This document shows positions 8,081 to 16,225 of a stretch of DNA of 64,000 nt, piece by piece (the first letter of the stretch is position 1; each line of letters starts with the position of its first letter). Origin of the DNA: UBA1479 sp040221095 (GTDB lineage: Bacteria > Pseudomonadota > Alphaproteobacteria > Rhodospirillales > Casp-alpha2). A program made the position numbers and the translations under genes. The DNA is taken from the NCBI GenBank assembly GCA_040221095.1, contig JAVJVP010000018.1:1-64000 (forward strand). Direction: 5' to 3'. The notes under the pieces were generated by a model, which saw only the letters and a program-made list of their open reading frames with translations, was not told where the DNA came from and searched no databases.

Positions 8081-8821
8081 CTAAAGATTGACGACTAGCC
8101 CGTCATGGGCCGTTTCCTCGGGCACCTCGTCCTTATGCGGCATCATCTCGCGGCTGAAGTGGGTCAGGATCATGCGCTTGGGCTTCAGGTCGTCCCGGTG
8201 CTCGACGATGTCCGGGTAGTTCATGTGGAAGTTGATGGATCTGCCGTGGAAGTAGCATTCGCAGATGAACAGGTCCGCGTCCCGGGCCACCGCCGGCATG
8301 TGCTTGGTCCAGGCGCTGTCGCCCGTATAGGACACGACCTTTCCATTGATCTCCGTGCGCAGGCTGGTGGGATTGGTCTCCCCCGTATGCGCCGCCGGAT
8401 AGGGGGTGACCGTCAGCGGGCCGATCCGTGATTCCTGCATCACCGGCATTTCTACATAATCCAGTTGAAACTTTGGTGACATGGCGTGCATGCCCGGCAT
8501 CAGGGCCTCGCAGATGCCCGCGATGCGGGCCTGGGTGTCGCGCGGTCCGGCGATCACCAGGGGCTTCGTCCGCTTGGCGCCGAGCATGGAATCCATCAGG
8601 AAAAAGGGCAGGCCGCCGCAATGGTCGCCATGGATATGGGTCAGCACCACGGCGTCGATGGTGGTGTGATCGATGCCGAGCTGATTCAGGGCGGTCATGC
8701 TGGTGGCGCCGAAGTCGATGACGTAGCGAAAGCCCGGTGCGTCGACCATATAACAGGTCTGGAACCGGCCGCCGGCACCGAAGGCATCGCCCGATCCGAC
8801 AAAGGTGACTGTCACGCTCAT
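8081..8821 (-). CDS. MBL-fold (ribonuclease Z-like) metallo-hydrolase
   Basis: 246 residues, cytoplasmic. The metal-binding motif HIHGDH (H62, H64, D66, H67) is intact, with further candidate ligands at AAHTGE, SYTGDSA and the terminal THFSREM. The N-terminal VTVTFVGSGDAFGAGGRFQT is common to the RNase Z/arylsulfatase-like branch of the metallo-beta-lactamase superfamily. It starts 12 bp after the CoA-transferase gene and ends 15 bp before gapdh, so it belongs to the same transcript. The substrate is unknown; a thioester or phosphoester is possible. Association with ArsJ/GAPDH is unusual. Confidence 0.85.
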   Translation of the reverse strand: MSVTVTFVGSGDAFGAGGRFQTCYMVDAPGFRYVIDFGATSMTALNQLGIDHTTIDAVVLTHIHGDHCGGLPFFLMDSMLGAKRTKPLVIAGPRDTQARIAGICEALMPGMHAMSPKFQLDYVEMPVMQESRIGPLTVTPYPAAHTGETNPTSLRTEINGKVVSYTGDSAWTKHMPAVARDADLFICECYFHGRSINFHMNYPDIVEHRDDLKPKRMILTHFSREMMPHKDEVPEETAHDGLVVNL

Positions 8822-8833
8822 GGTATGTTCCTC

Positions 8834-10057
8834 CTAGATGATTTCGTCGGCGCGCAGACGGGAAACCTCGTCCTGCGACAGGCCGAACACGTCGTGCAAA
8901 ACTTCGTCGGTATGCTCGCCCAGGGTCGGCGGCGGGCGGCGGTAGGATACGGGTGTTCCCGACATCTTGATGGGATTTCCGATCATGTCTACCGGCTGGC
9001 CGCCGGCGGCGCCATGGGGCATGGAAATCTTCATGCCGCGGGCCTGCACGTGGGGGTCGGCGAACACCTGCTCCAGGTCGTTGATCGGACAGACGGGCAG
9101 GCTCGCCGCGCTCAGGTCTTCGATCCATTCGGCGCTGGTCCGCCGGTGCAGAATTTCCTGCACCTTGGCAACGATCGCGTCACGGTTCTTGACCCGGTCC
9201 GGGTTGGTCGCGAAGCGGGGGTCCTGGGCCAGGTCCGGTTCCCCCGCCAGTTCGCAGAAGCGCCGGAACTGATCGTCGTTGTTGGCGCCCATGATGACGA
9301 AGCCGTCCTTTGTTTCGAACGCCTGATAGGGCACCGAATTCGGGTGTGCTGTGCCCAGGCGTTCCGGGATCGTGCCGCCGATCAGATAGTTCATGCCCTG
9401 GTTATAGAGCCAGCCGACCTGAACATCGAGCAAACCCAGGTCGATGTGCTGGCCCTCGCCGGTGGCGTCCCGGTGGCGCAGCGCCGCCAGGATGGCGACC
9501 GCCGCGTACATGCCGGTCATCACGTCGTTGACGGCGATCGGCACCTTGACCGGAAGCCGCCCGGGCTCGCCGGTCATGCTGATCAGGCCGCCCAGGCCCT
9601 GGGCCATCATGTCGTATCCGGGGCGCGGCGCGTAGGGGCCGGTCTGCCCGTACCCGGTGATGGAGCAATAGACCAGGCCGGGGAAATCGGCCTTCAGGTC
9701 GTCGTAGCTAAGGCCGTATTTCGCCATGCCGCCGACCTTCAGGTTTTCGATCAGCACGTCCGATTTGGCCAGCATGCGGCGGACCAGGGCGACGCCTGCC
9801 GGCTTGGCGATGTCGACCGTGACGGACCGCTTGTTGCGGTTGGCCGACAGGTAGTAGGCGCTTTCGCCGCTGTCGCCGCCCTGGGCGTCCTTCATGTAGG
9901 GCGGGCCCCAGGTGCGGGTCTCATCCCCGACGCCGCGCCGTTCCACCTTGATGACCTCGGCGCCGAGATCGCCGAGAAGCTGGGTTGATGAGGGGCCGGC
10001 GAGAACGCGGCTCATGTCGAGCACGGTGATTCCCTGCAAGGCGCTGGTTGTTGTCAT
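8834..10057 (-). CDS. CaiB/BaiF family (class III) CoA-transferase
   Basis: 407 residues. LQGITVLDMSRVLAGP opens the CaiB fold. The catalytic aspartate should be D149 in RPGYDMMAQGLGG, the position of Asp169 in formyl-CoA transferase. ANRNKRSVTVD, IAVNDVMTG and the C-terminal PTLGEHTDEVL are also family features. These enzymes move CoA between carboxylic acids. It is the first gene of a tight run with the metallo-hydrolase, GAPDH and arsJ, and has its own 106-bp upstream region with a paired palindrome. Carboxylate specificity cannot be read from sequence. Confidence 0.88.
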   Translation of the reverse strand: MTTTSALQGITVLDMSRVLAGPSSTQLLGDLGAEVIKVERRGVGDETRTWGPPYMKDAQGGDSGESAYYLSANRNKRSVTVDIAKPAGVALVRRMLAKSDVLIENLKVGGMAKYGLSYDDLKADFPGLVYCSITGYGQTGPYAPRPGYDMMAQGLGGLISMTGEPGRLPVKVPIAVNDVMTGMYAAVAILAALRHRDATGEGQHIDLGLLDVQVGWLYNQGMNYLIGGTIPERLGTAHPNSVPYQAFETKDGFVIMGANNDDQFRRFCELAGEPDLAQDPRFATNPDRVKNRDAIVAKVQEILHRRTSAEWIEDLSAASLPVCPINDLEQVFADPHVQARGMKISMPHGAAGGQPVDMIGNPIKMSGTPVSYRRPPPTLGEHTDEVLHDVFGLSQDEVSRLRADEII

Positions 10058-10090
10058 GTCTGCCTCCCGAGATTGTTTCCCGGGATTATA

Positions 10091-10117
10091 ACATATGTAA
10101 AAAAATAAAACATATGT
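10091..10117. promoter_or_regulatory. Paired ACATATGT palindromes upstream of the CoA-transferase operon
   Basis: ACATATGT occurs at 10091-10098 and 10110-10117, with centres 19 bp apart (about two helical turns) and an A/T-only spacer. It lies 33-60 bp upstream of the CoA-transferase ATG, where a promoter should be. The arrangement suits two dimers of a repressor such as a TetR, GntR or MarR protein. The binding factor is unknown. Confidence 0.55.
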
Positions 10118-10163
10118 AACTTCACGGCCGACGGACCCCTGGGCGGAAGAGGAATGACGCCGC

Positions 10164-11225
10164 CTATTTCACCGACCGTCCGGCGATATGGCGTCGGACC
10201 GCGTTTCCGGCTTCGTACCAGGTCTTGCTGGCGTTGGTGATCTTCACCACCGAAAGCATGACCGGCACCTCAACCAGCACGCCGACGACGGTCGCCAGGG
10301 CTGCCCCGGATTCAAAACCGAACAGCACGATGGCGGTGGCGACGGCGAGTTCGAAGAAGTTGCTGGCGCCGATCAGCGCCGAGGGGGCGGCGACGCAATG
10401 GTCGACCCCGAAAGCCCGGTTCAGCAGGTAGGCCAGGCCGGAATTGAAATAGACCTGGATCAGAATGGGCACGGCCAGAAGCGCGATGATCAGGGGCTGG
10501 GCGATGATCTGTTTGCCCTGGAAGCCGAACAGCAGGATCAGCGTCGCCAACAGGGCGACCAGGGATACGGAGCCCATTCGTTTCAAGGCCGCGGCCAGGG
10601 CGGCCTCTCCGCCCCGCGCAAGCAGACCGCGGCGCATCACCTGGGCGATGATGACCGGCACGACGATATAAAGCAGAACCGAAAGCAGCAGGGTTTCCCA
10701 CGGCACGGTGATCGACGACAGGCCGAGCAGAAGCCCGACGATGGGCGCGAAGGCGAACACCATGATGAGGTCGTTGACGGCGACCTGGCTCAGGGTGAAA
10801 TGGGGCTCTCCCCCGCTCAGGTTGCTCCAGACGAAGACCATGGCGGTGCAGGGGGCGGCCGCCAGGATGATTAGGCCGGCGATGTAGGACTGGATCTGAT
10901 CGGCCGGCAGGTAGGGCGCGAACAGGTGACCGATGAACAGCCAGCCCAGCGCCGCCATGGAAAACGGCTTCACCGCCCAGTTGATGAACAGGGTCACGCC
11001 GACGCCGCGCCAATGCTCCTTGACCTGATGCATGGCGCCGAAGTCGATCTTCACCAGCATGGGAATGATCATCAGCCAGACAAGAACGGCGACCGGCAGG
11101 TTGACTTTGGCGATCTCCATCGCGGCGGCGGCATGAAAGATGCCGGGCTGGAAGTGGCCCAAGGCGACGCCGACGATGATGCAGAGCGCGACCCAGAGGG
11201 AGAGATATCGTTCGAAAAGGGACAT
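10164..11225 (-). CDS. acr3: Acr3-family arsenite efflux permease
   Basis: 353 residues with about ten hydrophobic segments. The hallmark cysteine is C126 in AAAPCTAMVFVWS, and the conserved acidic residue is in GVLVEVPVMLS. The length fits the BART-superfamily Acr3 group rather than ArsB. It expels As(III) from the cytoplasm using the proton motive force. It follows arsC by 36 bp and closes the arsR-arsC-acr3 operon. Very confident. Confidence 0.94.
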   Translation of the reverse strand: MSLFERYLSLWVALCIIVGVALGHFQPGIFHAAAAMEIAKVNLPVAVLVWLMIIPMLVKIDFGAMHQVKEHWRGVGVTLFINWAVKPFSMAALGWLFIGHLFAPYLPADQIQSYIAGLIILAAAPCTAMVFVWSNLSGGEPHFTLSQVAVNDLIMVFAFAPIVGLLLGLSSITVPWETLLLSVLLYIVVPVIIAQVMRRGLLARGGEAALAAALKRMGSVSLVALLATLILLFGFQGKQIIAQPLIIALLAVPILIQVYFNSGLAYLLNRAFGVDHCVAAPSALIGASNFFELAVATAIVLFGFESGAALATVVGVLVEVPVMLSVVKITNASKTWYEAGNAVRRHIAGRSVK

Positions 11226-11261
11226 GGGGGTTTCTTCTTCTTGTCTTCGACTGCAGGGGGA

Positions 11262-11777
11262 TCAGGCGCTGTCCGACATGATCCGGCCGATCTCGTCGAG
11301 CCGGCGTTGCAGGGCCAGCTTGTCGAGCGAGCGGATCGGCAGGTTGACGAACACGCTGATCCGGTTGGTCAGGTAGCGCATGGTTTCCGCGAACACCGCC
11401 CGCTTTTCCGCTTCGGGGCCTTCGAACGCGGCCGGGTCGGGAATGCCCCAATGGGCGGTCATGGGCTGTCCCGGCCACACCGGGCAGACTTCATTGGCGG
11501 TCTGGTCGCAGACCGTGAACACGAAATCCATTTTGGGCGCATCCGGTTCCGCGAACTCCGACCAATCCTTGGAGCGCAGTTCGGACACGGGATAGTTCTG
11601 ATGGCCCAGAAGGTCGATCACATAGGGGTGGACCTGTCCGGCCGGCTGGCTGCCGGCGCTGAATGCCTTGAACTTGCCGAGGCCGTGACGGCTCAGGATG
11701 GTCTCGGCCAGGATGCTGCGGGCCGAATTGCCGCGGCACAGGAACAGGACGTTGAACGGGATGTCGTTGTCATTCAT
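11262..11777 (-). CDS. arsC: Arsenate reductase, low-molecular-weight phosphatase type
   Basis: 171 residues. The P-loop CRGNSARS (C14 to R20) is the phosphatase-like active site. C90 and C98 (VCDQTANEVCP) match the two further redox cysteines of thioredoxin-coupled ArsC. It reduces As(V) to As(III) for Acr3. A C-terminal extension of about 30 residues (LPIRSLDKLALQRRL) is common in alphaproteobacterial forms. The start overlaps the arsR end by 8 bp, implying translational coupling. Confidence 0.93.
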   Translation of the reverse strand: MNDNDIPFNVLFLCRGNSARSILAETILSRHGLGKFKAFSAGSQPAGQVHPYVIDLLGHQNYPVSELRSKDWSEFAEPDAPKMDFVFTVCDQTANEVCPVWPGQPMTAHWGIPDPAAFEGPEAEKRAVFAETMRYLTNRISVFVNLPIRSLDKLALQRRLDEIGRIMSDSA

Positions 11778-12141
11778 TGGCGGTTTCCTTCTCCTTGCAT
11801 GTCGCCGCGGCGAGGGGTGAGGTTGCGGGTGTTCCGTAGCCGCAGATTTCCGGGCGGCCCCCGCAACAGTCTTCGGTGAGGTAGGTGATCAGGCGCCGCG
11901 TTCCTTCGACGTCGACCGCATAGAGAATCTGTTGCCGGCGGCGGGTCGGCCGCAGCAAGCCTGCCTGGCTCATCTGCGCCAAGTGGCTCGACAAAGTGGA
12001 TGGCGGAACGTCTAACGCTTTCGCGATGTCCCCCGCGGGAAGGCCGCTCGGGCCGGCGGACATCAGCAGACGAAACACCGCCAGGCGGAGGTCGTGGCTG
12101 AGGGCGGCGAACAGAGCGACGTAAGTATCTTGTTCATTCAT
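11770..12141 (-). CDS. arsR: ArsR-family arsenical-responsive repressor
   Basis: 123 residues. The winged helix is clear (AGDIAKALDVPPSTLSSHLA, residues 37-55). The canonical ELCVC-type site in the recognition helix is absent. Instead C92-C93 and C100 (EDCCGGRPEIC) lie in the C-terminal region, as in the ArsR of Acidithiobacillus ferrooxidans, whose C-terminal cysteine triad binds As(III). It should dissociate from DNA when As(III) binds. It heads arsR-arsC-acr3, and a dyad lies at its start codon. Confidence 0.93.
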   Translation of the reverse strand: MNEQDTYVALFAALSHDLRLAVFRLLMSAGPSGLPAGDIAKALDVPPSTLSSHLAQMSQAGLLRPTRRRQQILYAVDVEGTRRLITYLTEDCCGGRPEICGYGTPATSPLAAATCKEKETANE

Positions 12142-12162
12142 AATTCGTATTTTCCCGAATTA
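12141..12162. promoter_or_regulatory. Probable ArsR operator
   Basis: TAATTCG (12141-12147) and CGAATTA (12156-12162) form a perfect 7-bp-arm dyad with an 8-bp A/T-rich spacer, touching the arsR start codon. AT-rich dyads next to arsR are the usual ArsR sites. Its position suggests autorepression. Confidence 0.65.
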
Positions 12163-12431
12163 AAGAAATTAATCAAGAGCCCTATGGTACGGTCCGAGCC
12201 GGTTCATAAAAATTTCATGGTACTGGTGAAAGGCTGGTATCGGTGTCACGCCCCATGGGTCGGGGGCATGACGCCAAAGTGCGTCAATCAGCTGCGTTTA
12301 CGCCACGTTTGAAGCGGGGGCTAATTGGTTGAAAAAAATAAAAATCGATAAGGCTTCAGGACAAAATCGAATGCGATTTGGCCAAAGTTTACAGTTTTCG
12401 ACAGCTGTGATCGTCTGGGTATCCGTGCGGG

Positions 12432-12508
12432 TGGCTGGGGCGCCAGGATTCGAACCTGGGAATGCCGGTACCAAAAACCGGTGTGTTAAGCCGCTTCACC
12501 ACGCCCCA
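12432..12508 (-). tRNA. tRNA-Gln (anticodon TTG)
   Basis: Read on the minus strand, the acceptor arm TGGGGCG/CGCCCCA pairs 7 of 7. The anticodon stem CCGGT/ACCGG encloses the loop TTTTGGT, giving anticodon TTG. The T arm is CCAGG-TTCGAAT-CCTGG. Discriminator G is followed by an encoded CCA at 12432-12434. Decodes CAA (and CAG by wobble). Confidence 0.95.
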
Positions 12509-12610
12509 ATCGCCGTGGACCCGCCCCTGAGGGACGGGCCGACTTCTTAGACCATCTGTCGGCCCCGGGCAAGGGATGCGGAACGGCGGAACGGGGCCGT
12601 GCGGGAGGGT

Positions 12611-13501
12611 TCAGTTCAGCCCGCCGGCGGGCGGCGCCAGGTGGCCGACGGCGACCCACCAGTCCGGTTCCGCGTCATAGAGCCTGGCCGCGGCGACGAG
12701 GGCGGCCTCCCCGGTCTCGTACAGCGCGAAACAGGTGCCGCCCGATCCGGACATGCGGACCAGAAGCGGGGCGTCCGTCGCGTCGAGAGCGGCCAGAACC
12801 TTGGCCACGGGCGGGCAGAAGGCGCAGGCGGCCTCGGTCAAACCGTTGCCGCGGGCCTTCAGAAGATAGGCCAGATGGGCGGCGTCGATGGGCGTTTCCC
12901 GAAACCGGTCCGGGCCCTGAAAGCCGCCCGTCCGCGCCTTGAACACGGCGGGGGTCGAGACCGGCACCTTGGCGTTGACCAGCAGCAGGGGGACCGGGGG
13001 CAGGGGCGGGGCGGCCTCGATCTCGTCGCCGATGCCGCCGATGAAGGCGGGCTTGCCGACCCAGCACACGGGCACGTCGGCCCCCAGGTCGAGTGCGAGG
13101 GCGCGCATCCGGGCCTCGGCCACCTCCACGCCCCACAGGCGGCACAGCGCCTTCAGCGCCGCCGCCGCGTCGGCCGACCCACCGCCGATGCCGGACGCCA
13201 CGGGCAGGCGCTTTTCCAGCACCAGATGGGCCCCGGCGGTGATGCCGGCGGCTTCGCGCAGGCGTCTGGCCGCGCGCAGCACCAGATTGTCGGTCTCGTC
13301 GGCCAGGTCCTTGGCGAAGGGGCCGCGCACGGTAAGGGTCAGGGAGCCGTCGGCGGCCTCCCTGGCCTTGATCTCGTCGCCCACGTCGGCGAAGGCGATC
13401 AGGCTGTCGAGCAGGTGATAGCCGTCGTCCCGCCTGCCCGTGACGTGCAGATACAGGTTCAGCTTGGCCGGCGCCGCGACGCTAACGACGGGAGCGGACA
13501 C
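12611..13501 (-). CDS. ispE: 4-diphosphocytidyl-2-C-methyl-D-erythritol kinase
   Basis: 296 residues of the GHMP kinase family. VAAPAKLNLYLHVTGRRDDG is at the N-terminus, the ATP loop PVASGIGGGSADAAAAL lies near 100-116, and MSGSGGTCFAL near 260 is the third GHMP motif. The enzyme phosphorylates CDP-methylerythritol, the fourth step of the MEP isoprenoid pathway. It starts with GTG directly after the TPR protein stop codon (no gap), so the two are translationally coupled. Confidence 0.95.
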   Translation of the reverse strand: MSAPVVSVAAPAKLNLYLHVTGRRDDGYHLLDSLIAFADVGDEIKAREAADGSLTLTVRGPFAKDLADETDNLVLRAARRLREAAGITAGAHLVLEKRLPVASGIGGGSADAAAALKALCRLWGVEVAEARMRALALDLGADVPVCWVGKPAFIGGIGDEIEAAPPLPPVPLLLVNAKVPVSTPAVFKARTGGFQGPDRFRETPIDAAHLAYLLKARGNGLTEAACAFCPPVAKVLAALDATDAPLLVRMSGSGGTCFALYETGEAALVAAARLYDAEPDWWVAVGHLAPPAGGLN

Positions 13502-15202
13502 CTAAAGCCCGTTGTCCAGCTTGGCCTGGATCTTGGGGATCAGGTCTTTTTCCGGAGACAGGGACAAGGAGCGTTTCCATTGGAACTGCGCTTCCAGTTT
13601 GCGTCCCACCTTCCAGTAGGCGTCGCCCAGGTGATCGTTGATGACAGGGTCCTGGGGGCGCAGTTCGACGGCGCGTTCCAGTTCGACCACCGCCTTGTCG
13701 AACTGGTTCTGGCGGTAATAGGCCCAGCCCAGGCTGTCGGCGATGAAGCCGTCGTTGGGGGCCAGCGACACCGCCTTCTTGATCATGTCCGTGGCGCGGT
13801 CGAGCTGTTCGCCCTGGTCGATCCAGGTATAGCCCAGATAGTTCAGCACATAGGGCTGGTCCGGACGCAGGTCGAGGGCCTTCAGCAGGTCCTTTTCCGA
13901 ATCCTTCCACTTCTTGGCGCGCTCAAAGGCGATGCCGCGGGCGTAATACAGGCTCCAGTGATGGGCCTGGGGGTCCTTCACGCGCGCGATGGCCGCCGAA
14001 TAGGCCTTGGCCGCCTCGGGATACTTTTCCATGCGCCGGTAGACGTCGCCCAGGTGCAGGTGCGGGTCGGGCAGATCGGGGCGCAGCTTGGCCAGCTTGT
14101 CCAGCCGCTTGACCGCCGCGTCGGAACGCTTCAGATCGCCGAGCAGGGCGGCGGCCTGAAGCTGGGCGCTCCAGCCATAGGCCGAGGCCACGTCGACGCC
14201 GTCGTATTCCTTGACCGCCTGTTCCAGGCGCTCGTCCGATTGCAGGATGTCGGCCAGGATGAAGCGCGCCACGGGGAAATCGGATTTCAGGTGCAGGGAC
14301 AGTTGAATCAGCGCGATGGCCGTCTCATGCGCGTTCTGCCGGCGCAGGGATGAGCCGATGTCGTACAGCGCCTCGGCGGCGCCGTCGCGGGCGGTCTTGA
14401 TGGCAAGCGGCGGTTTCTTGCCGGCCGCCATGCGCGTCATGGCCGTGTCCATGAGCCGCGACACGGGATGGTCGCCGAGATAGAGATTATAGATCGCCTT
14501 GGCGCGGTCGGTGTCGCCGGCGCGCTCCAGAAGCGCACCCAGAAGATGGGTGACCCGGGACGATGGCGGCGACTGCCGTTCGATGACGCCGGTCAACAGC
14601 TTGCCGGCCTCCTCGGCCTTGCCGGTCAGTTGCAGGATCAGCGCCTCGTGGATTTCCACCAGGTTCTCGATCCCCTTCTTGTCCTCAAGCGGCTTCAGGG
14701 CGGCCAGCGCGTCGTCGGCCTTGCCCTGGCCGTACAGGGACCAGGCGACCAAAAGCGGCTTGGTGAAGATCGACAAACCCTCGTCCGGCAGCTTGTTCAG
14801 CAGCGCCTGCGCCTCCTTGAAGCGCTTGTGCTTCATGTGGTCGACGGCGACGGTCAACTGCGCGATGGTCTGATCCGGTTCTTCCTTCAGGAAGTCGCGG
14901 GCCAGGGTGACGGCCGTCGCCACGCGGCCTTCGACCAGATTGACGATGAAGGTCTGGCGCAGCAGGCCGGGGGTGGCCGGGCGCTGGTTCAGGGCGGCGC
15001 CGTAGAAGTCCGCGGCGGCCCCCAGGTCGCCCTCGCGCTGGGCCTGACGGCCGGCCAGATAGTTGCCGATGAAGGTATTGGCGCTTAAGGGGTTCTTGGT
15101 GTCCGGCTTGGCGTTCGCGGCGCCGGTGGAGATGGCCAGGGCGGCGACGGCGCAGATCAGTCCGGCGGCAAGAGGACGGCGAAGGCTGCGGAATGGGGTC
15201 AC
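13502..15202 (-). CDS. Exported tetratricopeptide-repeat protein
   Basis: 566 residues. A signal peptide is likely at 1-31 (hydrophobic GLICAVAALAISTGAANA). The rest is mostly helical with repeated TPR-like units, clearest after residue 370 (HLHLGDVYRRMEKYPEAAKA, VLNYLGYTWIDQGEQLDRA, DSLGWAYYRQNQFDKAVVEL, NDHLGDAYWKVGRKLEA). Such proteins act as periplasmic scaffolds. Placement immediately before ispE is common in Rhodospirillales. The partner is unknown. Confidence 0.85.
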   Translation of the reverse strand: MTPFRSLRRPLAAGLICAVAALAISTGAANAKPDTKNPLSANTFIGNYLAGRQAQREGDLGAAADFYGAALNQRPATPGLLRQTFIVNLVEGRVATAVTLARDFLKEEPDQTIAQLTVAVDHMKHKRFKEAQALLNKLPDEGLSIFTKPLLVAWSLYGQGKADDALAALKPLEDKKGIENLVEIHEALILQLTGKAEEAGKLLTGVIERQSPPSSRVTHLLGALLERAGDTDRAKAIYNLYLGDHPVSRLMDTAMTRMAAGKKPPLAIKTARDGAAEALYDIGSSLRRQNAHETAIALIQLSLHLKSDFPVARFILADILQSDERLEQAVKEYDGVDVASAYGWSAQLQAAALLGDLKRSDAAVKRLDKLAKLRPDLPDPHLHLGDVYRRMEKYPEAAKAYSAAIARVKDPQAHHWSLYYARGIAFERAKKWKDSEKDLLKALDLRPDQPYVLNYLGYTWIDQGEQLDRATDMIKKAVSLAPNDGFIADSLGWAYYRQNQFDKAVVELERAVELRPQDPVINDHLGDAYWKVGRKLEAQFQWKRSLSLSPEKDLIPKIQAKLDNGL

Positions 15203-15350
15203 GGGCGGTCTCGAACCTCGGGATCAATGGGGACGGGCGGTAACCGGCAGTCAGTCTAGCCGACGCAGGGCCGGGCCGCCATATCTCGCGGCCTTATACC
15301 TTGTCGCTGTATCCTTTGGCGAAAAAAGGGCAGACGGGCATAATGGGGCC

Positions 15351-15602
15351 ATGACCGCCACCCGATCCGCCCGGCCCCTGGTTCTTGCGTCCCTGGAAAA
15401 CGGCGACGGCACGCGCTGCGTCGATCTGTTCCGCCGCGCCGACGGCACCTTCGGTTTCGAAGAGTACCGCCGCGACCCGGAAGACCCCCGCGGCTGGTCC
15501 GGCGCCGCCGGTTTCGGGGCGCGGGTTTTCGCCGACGAAACCGCCGTCCGTAACGCCGCCAGAACGGCCGTTAAATGGCTGTCTTCCGGGGCTGGCGATT
15601 AA
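15351..15602 (+). CDS. Small conserved-looking protein of unknown function
   Basis: 83 residues from ATG 15351, with GGGGCC just upstream. The sequence (LVLASLENGDGTRCVDLFRR, FGFEEYRRDPEDPRGW) is a compact beta-rich protein without signal or membrane segment and has normal codon use. It is divergent from the TPR gene. I do not recognise the family. Confidence 0.55.
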   Translation: MTATRSARPLVLASLENGDGTRCVDLFRRADGTFGFEEYRRDPEDPRGWSGAAGFGARVFADETAVRNAARTAVKWLSSGAGD

Positions 15603-15812
15603 AATTCGCTTGTGTTTAAGGACGTTCGAAAGTACGAATCTTGGCGTGATTATGCCCCAGCCGGTTTTGGCGGGCGGTGACCGGACCTCCTGGGTCCAAA
15701 AACCCCACCAACCCTAGGAAGCGTCGATCACCCGGAAAGCGCGGTTGCTGTTCCGGTTTCTCACCATGTCGTGGCGCCATCCGCCCGGCAACTAGTACAG
15801 GACTGTAAGTAA

Positions 15813-16016
15813 ATGACCACTGGAACGGTTAAATTCTTCAACCAGCAGAAGGGCTACGGCTTCATCACTCCGGAAGACGGCTCGAAGGACGTGTTCGTCC
15901 ACATCACCGCTGTCGAACAGTCCGGCATGTCCGGTCTGGCCGAAGGCCAGAAGGTGAGCTTCGAAGTCCAGAACGAAGCCCGCGGCCCCAAGGCCGTGAA
16001 CCTGCAGGAAGCTTGA
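15813..16016 (+). CDS. cspA: Cold-shock domain protein
   Basis: 67 residues, the full length of a single cold-shock domain. RNP1 (KGYGFITP) and RNP2 (VFVHIT) are intact, along with the usual start MTTGTVKFFNQQKG. It is a single-stranded RNA/DNA-binding chaperone in the cytoplasm. A gene-free stretch of 210 bp precedes it, consistent with a long structured leader as in other csp genes. A terminator follows. Confidence 0.95.
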   Translation: MTTGTVKFFNQQKGYGFITPEDGSKDVFVHITAVEQSGMSGLAEGQKVSFEVQNEARGPKAVNLQEA

Positions 16017-16069
16017 TCCGGAAGGATCCAGACTAGATCCAAGCTTCAACTGGGTTGAAGTACGGTTCC

Positions 16070-16106
16070 AGGGTCATCCTCCGCAAGGGGGATGACCCTT
16101 TCCTTT
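16070..16106 (+). terminator. Rho-independent terminator after cspA
   Basis: AGGGTCATCC (16070-16079) pairs with GGATGACCCT (16090-16099), followed by TTCCTTTTT. A smaller hairpin (CTTCAACTGGGTTGAAG) lies just upstream. Confidence 0.85.
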
Positions 16107-16225
16107 TTCGGGGGGCAAGGCGGGGTCTGTAAAAAACCGCGCGCCGCCGGTTCTTTGCATTTTTGTGACAGCCGTTCGTCGGCTACCATCCGGCCCGACT
16201 TCAGGGGGCGGCGGGGGACCATCGA

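Noticed and set aside
1559..12508. Complete genomic island with attachment repeats
   Set aside because: No integrase, transposase or direct repeat of the tRNA-Gln end could be found, so only the location is noted as a finding.
12599..14353. 584-codon plus-strand frame opposite ispE and the TPR gene
   Set aside because: Shadow of GC-rich coding DNA; no motif, and both real genes have strong evidence.
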